Of a stretch of 64,000 nucleotides of DNA, positions 9,423 through 17,377 are shown piece after piece (within the stretch, counting starts at the first letter, position 1; every line of letters starts with the position of its first letter). The notes under the pieces are model-generated. The model was not told the DNA's origin. It saw only the letters and a list, made by a program, of their open reading frames with translations, and did not search any database. The position numbers and the translations under genes were made by a program. The stretch is from Nocardia vulneris (GTDB lineage Bacteria; Actinomycetota; Actinomycetes; Mycobacteriales; Mycobacteriaceae): NCBI RefSeq assembly GCF_001613425.1, contig NZ_BDCI01000015.1, forward strand, positions 62,001 through 126,000, given 5' to 3'.

Positions 9423-10556
9423 GTGTCCAGCTATCAGGACGCGGTCGTCGATGCACTCGAGCGCCTCGACGACCTCGGTTACGAACGCAATCTCGGCGGC
9501 GGCGATCTCGCCAACCACGGGCCGATGGGCGCCGAGGCGCTGGCGGTGCTCGGTCACGGTGACGCGGTGCCGGCTTGGGTCGCGACCTACCGCAAGGCGG
9601 CGCCGCATCACGAACCGCCGGTGCCGTACCAGCGGATCGACGGCACCGACGAGGCGGAGTGGCGGGCCGCGCTGGGCGATATCGGTCGCGCGGGCGACTT
9701 CGAGGAACTGTTCCTGCGCGAGATCGCCGAGGAAGGCTGGCAGGCCGTGCTGGTGCGCTGGTGGCCGCGGTTGCTCCCGGGTCCGATGACCGGACTGACG
9801 CACGGGTTGATCCGCACCGCGCACGCGGTGCGCGGGCTGTCCGCGGCGCCACCGACTCCGGTGCAGCTGCGCGAACTGTCCCGCGGGCTGGGTTACTGGG
9901 CCGCCCGGTTCGTCGACGCCCCGTGGGCGGGCACGTTGACCGGGCAGCTGCCGGTACCCGCCGCGCTGGCCGCGGTGCCGCGCCTGCCCGAACGGCCGCG
10001 CAGCCCGCAGGAGGGGTTGGCGCGGATGCGGAATCCACAGGCGATGCCGGGCTACACCGACGCGCTCACCGCGCTCGCCGCCGACCACACCGACCGGCTG
10101 ATCTCGGAGATGACCGCGACCTACGCCGGGGTGTGCGTCGCGCATTCGGGCGCCGGGTTCCCGATCCCGCTGTTGCACGGCGTCACCGCACCCGCCGCGG
10201 CCCGGCTCGTGCTGCCGCAGTTGCCGCCGGAGCTGCACGGCCCGACCGTGGCCGCGCTGTGGCAGGCCCAGGTGACGCTGCTGATGATGGTCACCGACGG
10301 CCGTGCCGGCGAGGACACCGCCCTGGCCGACGCGCAACGGGCCGAGGTGCCGGCCTGGGACGAACTGGTCGGGCGGGCCGTCGACCACGGCGACGAGCAC
10401 GTCATCAAGTTCACCGAGGCCTGCCTGCGTGAGCACACCCTGCGCCCGGATCCGCGCTATGCCTGGGCGGTCGATCTCGCGCAGCGCCAGATCGAGCGTC
10501 CCGACGCCGAAGGCGGTTCCGCGGTCGCCGTACGATTCGCCCGTCCGGCCGACTGA
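9423..10556 (+). CDS. Questin oxidase-like family protein
   Basis: The 377-residue product resembles the questin oxidase-like family (formerly DUF4243), whose fungal members catalyse Baeyer-Villiger-type cleavage of anthraquinones; bacterial roles are largely unknown. Family-like features are the N-terminal NHGPMGAEALAVLG segment, the WRAALGDIGR region, and the histidine-containing segments IPLLHGVTAPAAARL and the late DHGDEHVIKFTEACL. The start is GTG 9423, just after GGGGGTTGGGG, because upstream codons run through the operator. Divergence from the MarR gene suggests ligand-induced expression. Family recognition is by eye, so specificity is uncertain. Confidence 0.8.
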   Translation: MSSYQDAVVDALERLDDLGYERNLGGGDLANHGPMGAEALAVLGHGDAVPAWVATYRKAAPHHEPPVPYQRIDGTDEAEWRAALGDIGRAGDFEELFLREIAEEGWQAVLVRWWPRLLPGPMTGLTHGLIRTAHAVRGLSAAPPTPVQLRELSRGLGYWAARFVDAPWAGTLTGQLPVPAALAAVPRLPERPRSPQEGLARMRNPQAMPGYTDALTALAADHTDRLISEMTATYAGVCVAHSGAGFPIPLLHGVTAPAAARLVLPQLPPELHGPTVAALWQAQVTLLMMVTDGRAGEDTALADAQRAEVPAWDELVGRAVDHGDEHVIKFTEACLREHTLRPDPRYAWAVDLAQRQIERPDAEGGSAVAVRFARPAD

Positions 10557-10564
10557 GCGCCCTG

Positions 10565-10588
10565 CCACCGGCGGTGCACCGCCGGTGG
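10565..10588. terminator. Perfect 24-base GC-rich palindrome
   Basis: A self-complementary 24-base sequence with no loop lies 8 bases after the questin-oxidase-like stop. It probably terminates that transcript; a cruciform or binding-site role is possible. Confidence 0.6.
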
Positions 10589-10608
10589 CCCGCGTAGGGT
10601 CGGCTCTC

Positions 10609-11592
10609 ATGAGCATTCGCCTCGGCTATCAAATGCCCAACTTCACCTACGGTCAACCGGTGCGTGAGCTGTTCCCGACCGTGGTCGCGCAGGCCAGGGC
10701 GGCCGAGGCCGCCGGTTTCGACACGGTGTTCGTGATGGACCACTTCTATCAACTGCCGGGGCTGGGCACGCCGGACGATCCGATGCTGGAGTCCTACACC
10801 GCGCTGTCCGCGCTTGCCGCGTCGACCGAGCGAATCCAGTTGTCGGCGTTGGTGACCGGCAACACCTATCGCAATCCGGCGCTGCTCGCCAAGACCGTCA
10901 CCACCCTGGACCTGGTCAGCGGCGCTCGCGCGGTGCTCGGCATCGGCGCGGGCTGGTACGAACTCGAGCACACCTCCTACGGTTTCGAATTCGGCACGTT
11001 CACCGAGCGTTTCGAGCGGCTCGACGAGGCGCTGCAGATCATCCGGCCGATGCTGCGCGGCGAGCACGCCACCTTCGACGGCAAGTGGTACCAGGCCGAT
11101 CGCGCCATGAACGAGCCGCGGCTGCGCGACGATCTGCCGATCATGCTCGGCGGTTCCGGGGAGAAGAAGACCTTCGCCCTGGCCGCGCGGTACGCCGATC
11201 ACCTCAATATCGTGTGCAACGCTTCGGAATTGCCGCGCAAGATGGCGGCCCTGCACCAGCGCTGCGCCGAGATCGGCCGCGACCCGGCGACCCTGGAGGT
11301 CAGCTACCTGTGCATGCTTTTCCTCGACGAGGACGGCGACCAGGCACGCAAGCAGCAGCGAGACTTCCTGCGCGGCAACGGCATCGAGTTGTCCGATATG
11401 TCCGAGGCAGAGCGGGCGCAGTCCGTCGCGGATCGGCAGTTCGCCGGTGATGCCGACGAGGTCGCCGAGCAATTGCAGCGCCGCGTCCTCGATCACGGCG
11501 TGCAAGGACTCGTCGTCAACATGCTCACCAACGGCCATCAGCCGGGTGCGGTCGAACTGGCGGGGCATGCCCTTGCGCCGCTGGTGCGTTGA
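10609..11592 (+). CDS. LLM-class F420-dependent oxidoreductase
   Basis: This 327-residue luciferase-like monooxygenase fold protein (TIM barrel) is of the type that uses F420 in actinobacteria. Family marks are RLGYQMPNF at the N-terminus, AAGFDTVFVMDHF, the strand-loop LVTGNTYRNPALLAKTV, GIGAGWYELEH and PIMLGGSGEKKTFALAARYAD. The ATG at 10609 matches the family N-terminus; the frame is open far upstream but runs through the preceding gene. The substrate cannot be told from sequence. It lies directly after a palindrome and appears monocistronic or loosely coupled to the methyltransferase gene downstream. Confidence 0.92.
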   Translation: MSIRLGYQMPNFTYGQPVRELFPTVVAQARAAEAAGFDTVFVMDHFYQLPGLGTPDDPMLESYTALSALAASTERIQLSALVTGNTYRNPALLAKTVTTLDLVSGARAVLGIGAGWYELEHTSYGFEFGTFTERFERLDEALQIIRPMLRGEHATFDGKWYQADRAMNEPRLRDDLPIMLGGSGEKKTFALAARYADHLNIVCNASELPRKMAALHQRCAEIGRDPATLEVSYLCMLFLDEDGDQARKQQRDFLRGNGIELSDMSEAERAQSVADRQFAGDADEVAEQLQRRVLDHGVQGLVVNMLTNGHQPGAVELAGHALAPLVR

Positions 11593-11641
11593 TCGAACGC
11601 GCCCTGAAAACTGTTGGGAGTACGGAAACTTTTCCGGTCGA

Positions 11642-11647
11642 TAGAAT
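11642..11647 (+). promoter_or_regulatory. -10 box of leaderless methyltransferase gene
   Basis: TAGAAT lies exactly 7 bases before the GTG at 11655, so transcription would begin at or next to the start codon. No Shine-Dalgarno sequence is present. Confidence 0.6.
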
Positions 11648-11654
11648 CGGCAAC

Positions 11655-12407
11655 GTGACAGCGTCCACACCGGAGCGGCGGGGTTCTTACGGATTCGACG
11701 CGCCACCGATCATGGTCCTGCTAGGCGTGCTCGCGCTCGGATTCCTGATCGGTGCGGTGGTCGACGTGCTGGTCGGCGAACTCGCATCGGCGGCGGTGCT
11801 GGTGTTGATCGGGCTCGCGATGGCCGCGCAGTTCAGCCTGTTCCTGCACGCCACCCGGCGGGGCAAGTTCCGTGCCTGGGACGGACTGCTGGACGACCTG
11901 CGGCTGCGCGGCGACGAGCGCCTGCTCGATCTCGGCTGCGGGCGCGGTGCGGTGCTGCTCGCCGCGGCCAAGCGGCTGCCCGAGGGCAAGGCCGTCGGCA
12001 TCGATCTGTGGCGTTCGGTCGACCAATCCGGCAACAATTCCGCGACCACCGCGCAGAACGCGGTCGCCGAGCAGGTCGCGGACCGGATCGAACTGCACAC
12101 CGGCGACATCACCTCGTTGCCGTTCCGGACCGGCGAGTTCGATGTCGTCGTCTCCAGCCTGGTCATCCACAACATCAAATCCTCGGCGGGGCGCGCCGCC
12201 GCCGTGCGGGAGGCGCTGCGCGTGCTGCGGCCCGGCGGTCACCTCGTCCTCGTCGATATCGGCCGGACCGGCGAATACGAGACCACCCTCGTGGCCAACG
12301 GCGCGCAAGCCCTGCGCGCCCGCACCCTCGGCTGGCAGGTCTGGTGGGGCGGCCCGTGGATGCCGACCCGCACCCTGAGCGCCACCGCCCCACCCGCCGC
12401 CGCCTGA
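11655..12407 (+). CDS. Membrane-anchored class I SAM-dependent methyltransferase
   Basis: The 250-residue product has two hydrophobic segments near the N-terminus (about residues 19-40 and 46-65). A Rossmann methyltransferase domain follows: motif I LLDLGCGRGAVLLAA at about residues 90-104, the acidic residue in AVGIDLWRS, DVVVSSLVIHNI as motif IV, and RVLRPGGHLVLVD as the post-motif. The substrate is unknown. GTG 11655 is preferred over upstream in-frame codons because a TAGAAT -10 box ends 7 bases before it, which implies a leaderless transcript. It is followed by a 54-residue gene on the other strand. Confidence 0.88.
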   Translation: MTASTPERRGSYGFDAPPIMVLLGVLALGFLIGAVVDVLVGELASAAVLVLIGLAMAAQFSLFLHATRRGKFRAWDGLLDDLRLRGDERLLDLGCGRGAVLLAAAKRLPEGKAVGIDLWRSVDQSGNNSATTAQNAVAEQVADRIELHTGDITSLPFRTGEFDVVVSSLVIHNIKSSAGRAAAVREALRVLRPGGHLVLVDIGRTGEYETTLVANGAQALRARTLGWQVWWGGPWMPTRTLSATAPPAAA

Positions 12408-12450
12408 TGTATTCCGGTGCGAGAAGTGTTCGGTGAAGGACTCCGTAGCC

Positions 12451-12615
12451 TCAGTTGAACAGGTTCGCGATGCCGGATGCGATGGCGCGTAACAGGCGGA
12501 AGCCGCCCGCGGTGGCGTATTCGACGGCGACCTCCTGACCCATGTCGGTCACGGTCTCGCGGGCTGTCTGGCGCGCGGTGCTGCGCCTGCGTCTGCGGCG
12601 GCGAAAGATCCCCAT
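12451..12615 (-). CDS. Small basic protein, 54 residues, unrecognised
   Basis: The frame runs from ATG at 12615 to TGA at 12451. The product starts MGIFRRRRRRRSTARQ and ends GGFRLLRAIASGIANLFN, giving an arginine-rich N-terminus and an amphipathic, hydrophobic C-terminus that could associate with membrane. A TATAAC box at 12621-12626 (reverse strand) ends 5 bases before the ATG, so the message may be leaderless. It fills most of the gap between the methyltransferase gene and rpsP. No family is recognised. The seven consecutive arginines could also arise by chance in GC-rich DNA, hence moderate confidence. Confidence 0.5.
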   Translation of the reverse strand: MGIFRRRRRRRSTARQTARETVTDMGQEVAVEYATAGGFRLLRAIASGIANLFN

Positions 12616-12660
12616 GACCTGTTATATGAGCGGACCGCCCCCAGCGCAACAAGTCCAGGC

Positions 12661-12693
12661 GATTTCAGGTGCTCGCGGTCCATCTGGCACAAT
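12661..12693 (+). promoter_or_regulatory. rpsP promoter with CGATTT / CACAAT elements
   Basis: GATTT at 12661-12665 is followed after 22 bases by the -10-like CACAAT at 12688-12693, inside ATCTGGCACAATG. The same arrangement with the same 22-base interval precedes rplS. The transcript would carry a leader of about 140 bases, which includes a small CGTCC-TTCC-GGACG stem. Confidence 0.6.
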
Positions 12694-12841
12694 GAACCAC
12701 CGTCCTTCCGGACGAAGTGTCAGCCCGTCTCCGGTTACGTACCGCGCGGCGGTCACACACTCCAAGCGCTAAACCGGGCTCGCAGACCATGCGGGTCGCT
12801 GAATTGCGCCGTGACCAACCAATGAAAGAGGCAGAACAAGC

Positions 12842-13273
12842 ATGGCTGTTCGCATCAAGCTCACCCGTATGGGCAAGATCCGCAACCCGCAGTACCGCAT
12901 CGTCGTCGCGGATGCCCGCACCCGCCGGGACGGCCGGGCCATCGAGTCCATCGGCAAGTACCACCCGAAGGAAGAGCCGTCGCTCATCGAGATCGATTCC
13001 GAGCGCGCTCAGTACTGGCTGGGTGTCGGCGCGCAGCCGACCGAGCCCGTCCAGCGCCTGCTGGAGATCACCGGTGACTGGCAGAAGTTCAAGGGCCTGC
13101 CGGGCGCCGAGGGCACGCTGAAGGTCAAGGCCGCCAAGGCGTCCAAGCTGGACCTGTTCAACGCCGCGCTGGCCGCCGCCGACAACGCCCCGACCACCGA
13201 GGCCGTCACCCCGAAGAAGAAGGCCGCCAAGAAGGACGAGGCCGCCGTGGCCGAGACCGAGGCTGCTGAGTAA
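12842..13273 (+). CDS. rpsP: Small ribosomal subunit protein bS16
   Basis: bS16 binds 16S rRNA early in 30S assembly. The N-terminal signature MAVRIKLTRMGKIRNPQYRIVV is present, though split here for brevity: MAVRIKLTRMGK then NPQYRIVVAD. The 143-residue product carries the long Ala/Lys/Glu-rich C-terminal extension typical of Actinobacteria (TPKKKAAKKDEAAVAETEAAE). AAAGAGG at 12825-12831 is the ribosome-binding site. The stop TAA overlaps the ATG of khpA (TAATG), so the two are translationally coupled in the rpsP-khpA-rimM-trmD operon. Confidence 0.98.
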   Translation: MAVRIKLTRMGKIRNPQYRIVVADARTRRDGRAIESIGKYHPKEEPSLIEIDSERAQYWLGVGAQPTEPVQRLLEITGDWQKFKGLPGAEGTLKVKAAKASKLDLFNAALAAADNAPTTEAVTPKKKAAKKDEAAVAETEAAE

Positions 13274-13515
13274 TGAGCGCAGTCGTCGCCGATGCTGTGG
13301 AACATTTGGTTCGCGGCATCGTCGCGAATCCGGATGACGTCCGCGTCGAGCTGATCACCGGCCGCCGCGGACGCACCGTCGAGGTGCACGTTCACCCTGA
13401 TGACCTGGGCAAGGTGATCGGTCGCGGCGGTCGTACCGCGACCGCGCTGCGCACCCTGGTCGCCGGTATCGGCGGCCGGGGCATCCGGGTCGACGTGGTC
13501 GACACCGACCAGTAG
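13273..13515 (+). CDS. khpA: KH-domain RNA-binding protein KhpA
   Basis: This 80-residue single-KH-domain protein has the RNA-contacting loop VIGRGGRTATALR, the GxxG element of KH folds. KhpA, with partner KhpB/Jag, binds RNA and influences cell elongation in Gram-positive bacteria; a role in ribosome biogenesis is inferred from its constant place in this operon. It overlaps rpsP by one base and its TAG is directly followed by the rimM ATG. Confidence 0.95.
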   Translation: MSAVVADAVEHLVRGIVANPDDVRVELITGRRGRTVEVHVHPDDLGKVIGRGGRTATALRTLVAGIGGRGIRVDVVDTDQ

Positions 13516-14040
13516 ATGGAACTTGTCGTAGGACGCGTCGCCAAGTCGCACGGCGTGCGTGGCGAGTTGGTCGTCGAGATACGCACCGACGAGCCGCAGG
13601 CCCGGTTCGCGCCGGGCAGTACGCTGCGCGGACGGCTGGCGCGGTCCAAGGAAGTTCGTGAGTTCACCGTGGAGTCGGCCCGAGAGCACTCGGGCCGGCT
13701 TCTGGTGTTTCTCGACGGCGTCAGCGGGCGCGAGGCGGCCGACGCGTTGCGCGGAATGCTGTTCGTGGTGGACAGCGCCGACCTGCCGCCCTCGGACGAT
13801 CCGGACGAGTACTACGACCACGAACTCGAGGGGCTGACCGTCCGGCTCACCGACGAGACCGTGGTCGGCACCGTGCGCGAGGTCCTGCATTCGGCTGCGG
13901 GAGAACTGCTTTCGGTGCGGGCCGCCGCGGACGGCCGGGAGATCCTGATCCCGTTCGTCACCGCGATCGTGCCCACCGTCTCGCTGGCGGATCGGCTGAT
14001 CGTCATCGATCCGCCCGAGGGACTGCTCGATCCGGAATAG
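13516..14040 (+). CDS. rimM: Ribosome maturation factor RimM
   Basis: RimM binds uS19 and helps mature the 16S rRNA 3' domain. The 174-residue product has the N-terminal VGRVAKSHGVRGELVVE barrel and the C-terminal PRC-barrel with the linker PDEYYDHELEGL, which is diagnostic. The ATG abuts the khpA stop without a gap, implying translational coupling. The gene is standard in length and position between khpA and trmD. Confidence 0.97.
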   Translation: MELVVGRVAKSHGVRGELVVEIRTDEPQARFAPGSTLRGRLARSKEVREFTVESAREHSGRLLVFLDGVSGREAADALRGMLFVVDSADLPPSDDPDEYYDHELEGLTVRLTDETVVGTVREVLHSAAGELLSVRAAADGREILIPFVTAIVPTVSLADRLIVIDPPEGLLDPE

Positions 14041-14052
14041 GGGGATGAGCGT

Positions 14053-14730
14053 ATGAAACTCGACGTCGTCACGATCTTCCCCGAGTACCTCGAGCCGTTG
14101 CGGACCGCGCTGCTCGGCAAGGCCATCGACAAGGGCCTGATCTCGGTCGCCGTGCACGATCTGCGCGACTGGACGCACGACGTGCACAAGTCTGTCGATG
14201 ATGCCCCGTACGGCGGCGGCCCCGGCATGGTCATGAAGCCGACGGTGTGGGGCGACGCGCTGGACGCGGTCTGCCCCGACGACGCGCTGCTCGTCGTCCC
14301 GACGCCCGCGGGCGTCCCGTTCACCCAGGCGACCGCGCAGCGCTGGGCCACCGAGGACCATCTCGTCTTCGCCTGCGGCCGGTACGAGGGCATCGATCAA
14401 CGTGTCTTCGACGATGCGGCCCGTCGGGTGCGCGTCGAAGAGGTGAGCATCGGCGACTACGTACTGATCGGCGGGGAGGCCGCGGTGCTCGTGCTGGCCG
14501 AGGCCGTGGTCCGGCTGATCCCCGGTGTGCTCGGCAATCAGCAATCCCACCAAGAGGATTCGTTCTCCGACGGTCTGCTCGAGGGCCCCAGCTACACCCG
14601 TCCGGTCACCTGGCGCGAGCTCGAGGTCCCGCCGATCCTGCTCTCCGGCGACCACGCCAAAGTGGCCGCTTGGCGCCGCGAGCAGTCCCTCGCGCGCACC
14701 CGTGAGCGCCGTCCCGATCTCCTGCCCTGA
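14053..14730 (+). CDS. trmD: tRNA (guanine37-N1)-methyltransferase TrmD
   Basis: TrmD is a SPOUT-fold dimer that methylates G37 of tRNAs reading CNN/GNN codons and prevents frameshifts. The 225-residue product has KLDVVTIFPEYLEPL at the N-terminus, the substrate-loop YGGGPGMVMKP, the AdoMet-binding knot region CGRYEGIDQRVFDD and SIGDYVLIGGEAA, and the GNQQSHQEDSFSDG segment. GGGGATGAG upstream serves as ribosome-binding region. It is the last gene of the operon; a convergent LuxR-type gene begins 21 bases later. Confidence 0.98.
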   Translation: MKLDVVTIFPEYLEPLRTALLGKAIDKGLISVAVHDLRDWTHDVHKSVDDAPYGGGPGMVMKPTVWGDALDAVCPDDALLVVPTPAGVPFTQATAQRWATEDHLVFACGRYEGIDQRVFDDAARRVRVEEVSIGDYVLIGGEAAVLVLAEAVVRLIPGVLGNQQSHQEDSFSDGLLEGPSYTRPVTWRELEVPPILLSGDHAKVAAWRREQSLARTRERRPDLLP

Positions 14731-14751
14731 CCTACCAGGCCCAGGCCCTGT

Positions 14752-15603
14752 CTAGGGCAGCAGCCCGTGCCGCCGCGCCGCGACCACCGCCTCGTGGCGT
14801 GAATGCGCGTCCAGTTTCGTCATCGCGTTGCGCAGGTAGCTCTTGACCGTTTCCGCGGCGAGCGAGAGCCGTTGCGCCGCCTCCTGATTCGTGCAGCCGA
14901 GGGCGACCTGCGAGAGCACGTCCAGTTCCCGCCGGGACAGCTGGGGTGCGTCGGCGGCGGGTGCGCCGACCATGACGCGGGTGAGGCGTTCACACACCGT
15001 GTGCAGCCGGCCGCGCAGGTTGTCGTCGTCGGCCGAGCGGGCCATGCCGCGCAGTTCGGCGTGGATGTCGCGGAGCTCCTCGGCGACCGCGGGCGCGGTG
15101 TCGGAGGCGGGCGCGGTCATCTCCAGCAGGCGCAGCCTGCGGTCCACCTCGTCCCGGATGGCGATCTCGGTGGCCAGCCGGCGACCCGCCTGCACGACCA
15201 GATCGGCGGTGCGGTCGCCGATCGGACTGGCGCCGCGGGTGGCGGCGTAGAGCACGGCCCGCGAACACTGGCCGACCACCACCGGCACGGCGACGATCGA
15301 CCGCAACCCTTCGCCGGACACCGGCCCGTCGTAGTGATGGGTGATCGTGGAGGTGTTGACGTAGTCGGCGACCGACGCCGGGCGGCCGGAGTCCATCACC
15401 CGCCCGCCCAGCCCCGAGGTACGCAGCACGGACAGACCGCGCAGTCCATTGGTGAGGGTGCCGACGAATTCCGATAGCAGCAGCGCATCACCGTGCACCT
15501 CGCCGCCGAACGCCACCGGTACCCCGGCCGTGCCCGCTACCCAGCGGATTTCGGCGCGCAGCGCGTCTGAGTCGCGCGGGCGGAGCAGCGCGGTGTGGGT
15601 CAT
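14752..15603 (-). CDS. LuxR-type transcriptional regulator with N-terminal sensor domain
   Basis: The 283-residue protein ends in a GerE/LuxR helix-turn-helix: LSRRELDVLSQVALGCTNQEAA then SLAAETVKSYLRNAM, about residues 225-283. The N-terminal part looks GAF-like (LRTSGLGGRVMDSGRPASV, then RSIVAVPVVVGQCSRAVLYAA). ATG 15603 is chosen because AAAAGGGGTGAG lies just upstream; a longer frame extends over the promoter region. It is divergent from two acyl-CoA synthetase genes across a 145-base gap with a large inverted repeat, so control of them is likely (inference). The ligand is unknown. Confidence 0.88.
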   Translation of the reverse strand: MTHTALLRPRDSDALRAEIRWVAGTAGVPVAFGGEVHGDALLLSEFVGTLTNGLRGLSVLRTSGLGGRVMDSGRPASVADYVNTSTITHHYDGPVSGEGLRSIVAVPVVVGQCSRAVLYAATRGASPIGDRTADLVVQAGRRLATEIAIRDEVDRRLRLLEMTAPASDTAPAVAEELRDIHAELRGMARSADDDNLRGRLHTVCERLTRVMVGAPAADAPQLSRRELDVLSQVALGCTNQEAAQRLSLAAETVKSYLRNAMTKLDAHSRHEAVVAARRHGLLP

Positions 15604-15679
15604 GGGACTCACCCCTTTTCGGGGGTAGTGGCGAACGAGGTGTGACCCACATCCTATTAGGGCCAACGGGACGTAGTGC

Positions 15680-15734
15680 GTGTTCGGTCACGCCTGGCGC
15701 GCGGCGGGGACGCGCCAGTGCGTGACCCGAACAC
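15680..15734. promoter_or_regulatory. Long imperfect inverted repeat upstream of acyl-CoA synthetase operon
   Basis: The outer arms GTGTTCGGTCACGC (15680-15693) and GCGTGACCCGAACAC (15720-15734) differ by one inserted base. Inner arms TGGCGCG (15695-15701) and CGCGCCA (15711-15717) continue the stem. The repeat ends one base before GAGGAG, the ribosome-binding site. It may be an operator for the divergent LuxR-type regulator or an RNA hairpin affecting translation. Confidence 0.6.
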
Positions 15735-15748
15735 TGAGGAGTGACGAG

Positions 15749-17377
15749 ATGGGTATCGACTTGAATCCACGGGTGCGGGAGTTGCTGGACACCTACGACC
15801 GGCCGGAGGCCTCGGCGGCCGACGTCCTGTGCGACCGGCATCCCGCGAACGGGATCGCGTTCACCATCGTCGAGAGCGACCTGTCGTCGACCGATCTCAC
15901 CTATGGCGAACTGCGGGAGCGCTCGTCCCGGTTCGCCGCGGCGCTGGCCGACCTCGGGATCGGGCCCGGCGATCGGGTCGCGACGCTGATGGCGAAGTCC
16001 GCGGATCTGGTGGTCGCCCTGCTGGCCATCTGGCGCCGCGGGGCAGTGCACGTCCCGCTGTTCACCGCGTTCGCGCCGCCCGCCATCGCGTTCCGGCTCG
16101 AGGCGAGCCGGACCACGGTCGTCATCGCCGACGCCGACCAGGCGAGCAAGCTGGCGCCGGGGCCGGACCTGCCCGCGGATGCGCCGTGGCAGGTCATCGT
16201 CAGCGGTGCGGCGCCGAGCGGCACGCTGAGCATGGCGGAGCTGCTGGCCGGCAAGTCCGCGGACGATCCGAACGCCGCCGCGGTCGCGGTCGGCGGCGAC
16301 GGGCTGCTGATCCAGCTGTTCACCAGCGGCACCACCGGCACGCCGAAGGGGGTGCCGATCCCGTTGCGCGCCTTGGCTTCCTTCCAGGCGTACCAGGAGT
16401 TCGCGCTCGACGTCCGCACGGACGACGTGTACTGGAACGCCGCCGATCCGGGCTGGGCCTACGGCCTTTACTGGGCGATTCTGTCGCCGCTGTCCAGCGG
16501 CATCCGCAGCCTGCTGCTGCACGCGGGTTTCTCCGCCCCGCTCACCTGGCAGGTGCTCGAGCACTTCGGCGTCACGAATTTCACCGCCGCCCCGACCGTG
16601 TACCGCGCGCTGCGCGCGGCGGGCGGCACGCCGCCGCGGATCAGGTTGCGCCGCGCATCGTCGGCGGGTGAACCGCTCACGCCCGAGGTCGTGGCGTGGT
16701 CGCTGGAGAATCTCGGCGTCGCGGTGCGCGATCACTACGGCCAGACCGAGCACGGGATGCTCATCTGCAATGCCTGGCACGAGGCGCTCGACGCGGAGGT
16801 GCCCGCGGGGTCGATGGGACGCACACTGCCGGGCTGGACCTGCGCGGTGCTGGCCGACGACGCGGACACCGTCGCGCCGGTCGGCGAACTCGGCCGCGTC
16901 GCGATCGACACGGCCAACAGTCCGCTGCTGTGGTTCCTCGGCTACCTCGACGCGCCCGAGCGCACCGCCCAGCGCTTCACGCCGGACGGCCGCTGGTATA
17001 TCACCGGTGACGCGGGCTCGCAGGACGAGAACGGCTGCTTCCGCTTCTCCGCCCGGGACGACGACGTCATTATCATGGCCGGGTACCGGATCGGCCCTTT
17101 CGAGGTGGAAAGCGTGCTGGTGCTGCACGATCAGGTCGCCGAGGCCGCCGTGGTCGGTATGCCCGACGAACTGCGCGGCGAGGTGCTGGAGGCGTTCGTG
17201 GTGTTGCGCAACGGTTCCGGGGGCAGCGACGAGCTCGCGGCGGAGCTGCAGGAGCTGGTGAAGCGGAAGTTCGCCGCGCACGCCTATCCGCGCACCGTGC
17301 ATTTCGTGCCGGAGCTGCCGAAGACGCCCAGCGGCAAAGTGCAGCGATTCGTGCTGCGGCAGAAGGGAACCAAGTGA
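15749..17377 (+). CDS. Acyl-CoA synthetase (AMP-forming), medium-chain ACSM-like
   Basis: This 542-residue ANL-superfamily enzyme activates a carboxylic acid to acyl-AMP and then acyl-CoA. The P-loop-like A3 motif is FTSGTTGTPKGVP, the segment YWNAADPGWAYGLYW is typical of the ACSM/medium-chain group, A5 is YGQTE, and A10 PSGKVQR supplies the catalytic lysine near the C-terminus. ATG 15749 follows GAGGAG at 15736-15741. Its TGA overlaps the start of a second synthetase, so the two form an operon. The substrate range is not readable from sequence. Confidence 0.92.
   Translation: MGIDLNPRVRELLDTYDRPEASAADVLCDRHPANGIAFTIVESDLSSTDLTYGELRERSSRFAAALADLGIGPGDRVATLMAKSADLVVALLAIWRRGAVHVPLFTAFAPPAIAFRLEASRTTVVIADADQASKLAPGPDLPADAPWQVIVSGAAPSGTLSMAELLAGKSADDPNAAAVAVGGDGLLIQLFTSGTTGTPKGVPIPLRALASFQAYQEFALDVRTDDVYWNAADPGWAYGLYWAILSPLSSGIRSLLLHAGFSAPLTWQVLEHFGVTNFTAAPTVYRALRAAGGTPPRIRLRRASSAGEPLTPEVVAWSLENLGVAVRDHYGQTEHGMLICNAWHEALDAEVPAGSMGRTLPGWTCAVLADDADTVAPVGELGRVAIDTANSPLLWFLGYLDAPERTAQRFTPDGRWYITGDAGSQDENGCFRFSARDDDVIIMAGYRIGPFEVESVLVLHDQVAEAAVVGMPDELRGEVLEAFVVLRNGSGGSDELAAELQELVKRKFAAHAYPRTVHFVPELPKTPSGKVQRFVLRQKGTK

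Noticed and set aside
14745..14758. Short hairpin between trmD and the LuxR-type gene as terminator
   Set aside because: Only a 5-base stem that overlaps the stop codon of the reverse gene; too weak to call.
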